Made by a program: the position numbers and the translations under genes. Shown in pieces: positions 62,180 to 64,000 of a stretch of 64,000 bases of DNA. The notes below the pieces were generated by a model that saw only the letters and a list, made by a program, of their open reading frames with translations, did no database searches and was not told where the DNA came from. The first letter of the stretch is position 1. Every line of letters begins with the position of its first letter. Origin of the DNA: Ipomoea triloba (taxonomy: Eukaryota; Streptophyta; Magnoliopsida; Solanales; Convolvulaceae); the NCBI RefSeq assembly GCF_003576645.1, contig NC_044925.1, forward strand, positions 20,494,158 to 20,558,157, given 5' to 3'.

Positions 62180-62766
62180 CAATTGGTATGCTGCCACATT
62201 GCACACTCCCACAGTCCCACTCCGGACTCACATTATCATACTTTTTTTATTTTATTTTTTTTTTATCCCACAATACTAAAATATTAAATTTTTTTTTGAG
62301 TACACTAAAATATTAATCTTATCATCAAAATTATTATTCTACGGAGTAATATTTAACTTTTTTTCATTTGAGTAATTTTATGAAAATTTTTAAGGTATAT
62401 ATGAATTTTGTTTAGTAAAATTAAAATAACTTTATATTAGTTTAGAAGGGGGTGAATTGGATCTCGTGAGTGCATATGACGACATTGTGCTACTCGTAAT
62501 TTACTTTCGCAGTGAGTTTAGAAGCGGGATTTTGTGGGCTTAAGACCAGTTCGATGAAACTGACTGGGATCACTTTACTCGTGATTAATTTTGTGGGCTT
62601 AAGACCAGTTTGATGGAACTGACTGGGATCACTTTACTCGTGATTTTGTAAAGTGACTGGGATCACTTTACTCGTGATTTACTTTCACAGTAACTTACAA
62701 TGTAGTATCTGTACGGGGTTTTGTGGGCTTAAAACTTTCTCAACCTACTAAAGAACAAAGAGTGAA
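62180..62766. other. ARF2 upstream region with a ~59-bp imperfect repeat
   Basis: Homopolymer-rich AT sequence to about 62440. Then TTTTGTGGGCTTAAGACCAG and CTGGGATCACTTTACTCGTG recur as two full copies and one partial copy (about 62530-62690, period near 59 bp). Copies differ at several bases, so they look natural. No gene. Confidence 0.6.
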
Positions 62767-62768
62767 CA

Positions 62769-62858
62769 GTTGCCTCCACTGAGGCTCGAACCCACTCCCA
62801 TCATCCATGTGGGAGTGTAAACCGGGACACCGGGTGCCACTAGACCACAAGGTCTTTA
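62769..62858 (-). mobile_element. tRNA-derived SINE head, minus orientation
   Basis: Close match to 3055-3143: the reverse complement has TGGTCTAGTGGCACCCGGTG and GGGTTCGAGCC (B box, 62783-62793), with the same CATCCATGTGG spacer on the plus strand. Confidence 0.65.
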
Positions 62859-64000
62859 AAAAATTTAGAATGAGATTAATTGGTCCATTCGGAGCGTATC
62901 AAGATGACGAGGAGAAAACATTAGATTCATGCCCCTTAGTGAGCGATGAGGTGTACCTCAATGACATGGTGCACGTCACGAGTGTCCGACGAGTGGAGGA
63001 GGCAACATAGCTCTTGTCTCTCCTGGGGTCCCCCTCCCTTTCCGATTTAAAAAAAAAAAATGATACGTCCATATTATAATGTGGATTACTAATAAATGTT
63101 TATTTTTAGTATACTGAAAGCTTATACCTAAAAATAAACCTTTAAAAAATTAACATTTAATATACTATAAATTAAACATTATGTTAATGGTGTACCATAT
63201 AATGATTCTCAATTGGTATGGTATCTAAAATTCAGATCTATTTACACTTATATCGAGTAATAATTGTTAATAGTAGCTACCAATCCATCCCCGTATGTTA
63301 CCCAAAAGCATACAACCCATGTTGGTTAGATGGGAGTAGATATCATAGGACAAATAAAAATTTTCATACCTATATGTGTCACTATTCTAAGTCAAAAAGA
63401 AAAGAAGAGTACACAAATTAAACTTGTCTAAATATATCATATGGAAAATGAAAGTAATGTATAAGTAGTGCAAATTTGGAATAACTTCAACCTCTTTTAT
63501 TATTGCAATTAAATTCTAATTCCTTTAAAAGTTTTTTTTAGTACTATTAACTCTGTTAGAATGTATATGGACGTAAATGTCCTCACTGGGGTTTAAACTT
63601 GTGATTTCATGTGTCCATACATACAACATAAATAAATGCCCCTATTGGAATACCTATGATCTTTCATTTGGGAGAGTCACAATTCTTTTAAAAGTTTATT
63701 TCACTTTTAATTTATCAACCACAGAGACATTGTTTCTTTTCACTCTCAACTTTGATTTGTTTCGATTTTAGTTTTCAACTTTAAAAATTATAAAAGTGAA
63801 ATAAATCTTAATGGATGACTAACAAATGAAAGTGTAACTATAATCAAACATCTAAATAAATTTCATTATCTAATTAAGCTTCTTGCAAAGAGTGGTAGTA
63901 TTAGAGCAATTGAAATGGTAAGAACTAAGAAGCATTATAATTACATTGCTCTCATATAATATTTATTTTTTAATTAATATTTATATGTATACGATGATGT
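62859..64000. other. Intergenic DNA, no gene seen
   Basis: AT-rich with several short frames of no recognisable family. The first ~150 bp after the SINE (to about 63050) is less AT-rich and ends in a poly-A run, so it may be the SINE body and tail. Confidence 0.5.

Overview
The window is nuclear plant DNA. It is AT-rich, its genes have many introns, and three conserved plant loci are recognisable. The ICE1 N-terminus (a MLSR...VWM start) and the SINE types fit an asterid dicot, perhaps Convolvulaceae; that placement is an inference, not a firm call.

Layout. (1) 1-1004: last two visible exons of PHS1, a dual-specificity phosphatase, plus strand. (2) 1005-6276: intergenic DNA with a probable hAT-type MITE, a tRNA-derived SINE and a 2.17-kb tandem duplication. 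(3) 6277-17297: one LTR-retrotransposon insertion flanked by TTGGT. It holds four 2.65-kb LTRs separated by three 138-bp interiors that carry little more than a primer-binding site and a polypurine tract. (4) 17303-22870: AT-rich DNA with a Mutator-type element with long terminal inverted repeats and two SINEs. (5) 22870-44610: a long array of a ~1.1-kb tandem repeat, old and decayed on the left, highly homogeneous (exact 1095-bp period) from 33195 to 39765, and diverged again towards the right edge. It is interrupted by a hAT element (25800-26714) and a solo LTR (27533-30540), and it ends about 230 bp before the ICE1 start codon. (6) 44837-48404: complete ICE1/SCREAM bHLH gene, plus strand, four coding exons, with SINEs in introns 2 and 3. 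(7) 49055-56572: a decayed MULE transposon with 9-bp target duplications. Its transposase-3'-end terminus is triplicated, and a solo LTR and a foldback MITE are nested in it. (8) 57608-61940: complete ARF2 gene, minus strand, 14 coding exons and 851 codons, with a tasiR-ARF target site and two AUG-stop codon pairs in the probable leader. (9) 62180-64000: repeat-rich flank without a gene.

The genes do not form an operon-like unit. PHS1 acts on cortical microtubules, ICE1 in cold response and stomatal lineage, and ARF2 as an auxin-response repressor. The repeats dominate the interest: they show nested insertion order, satellite homogenisation beside an active-looking promoter, and several signs of assembly artefact (an N flanked by a 394-bp duplicate, and separate duplications all exactly 42 bp long).
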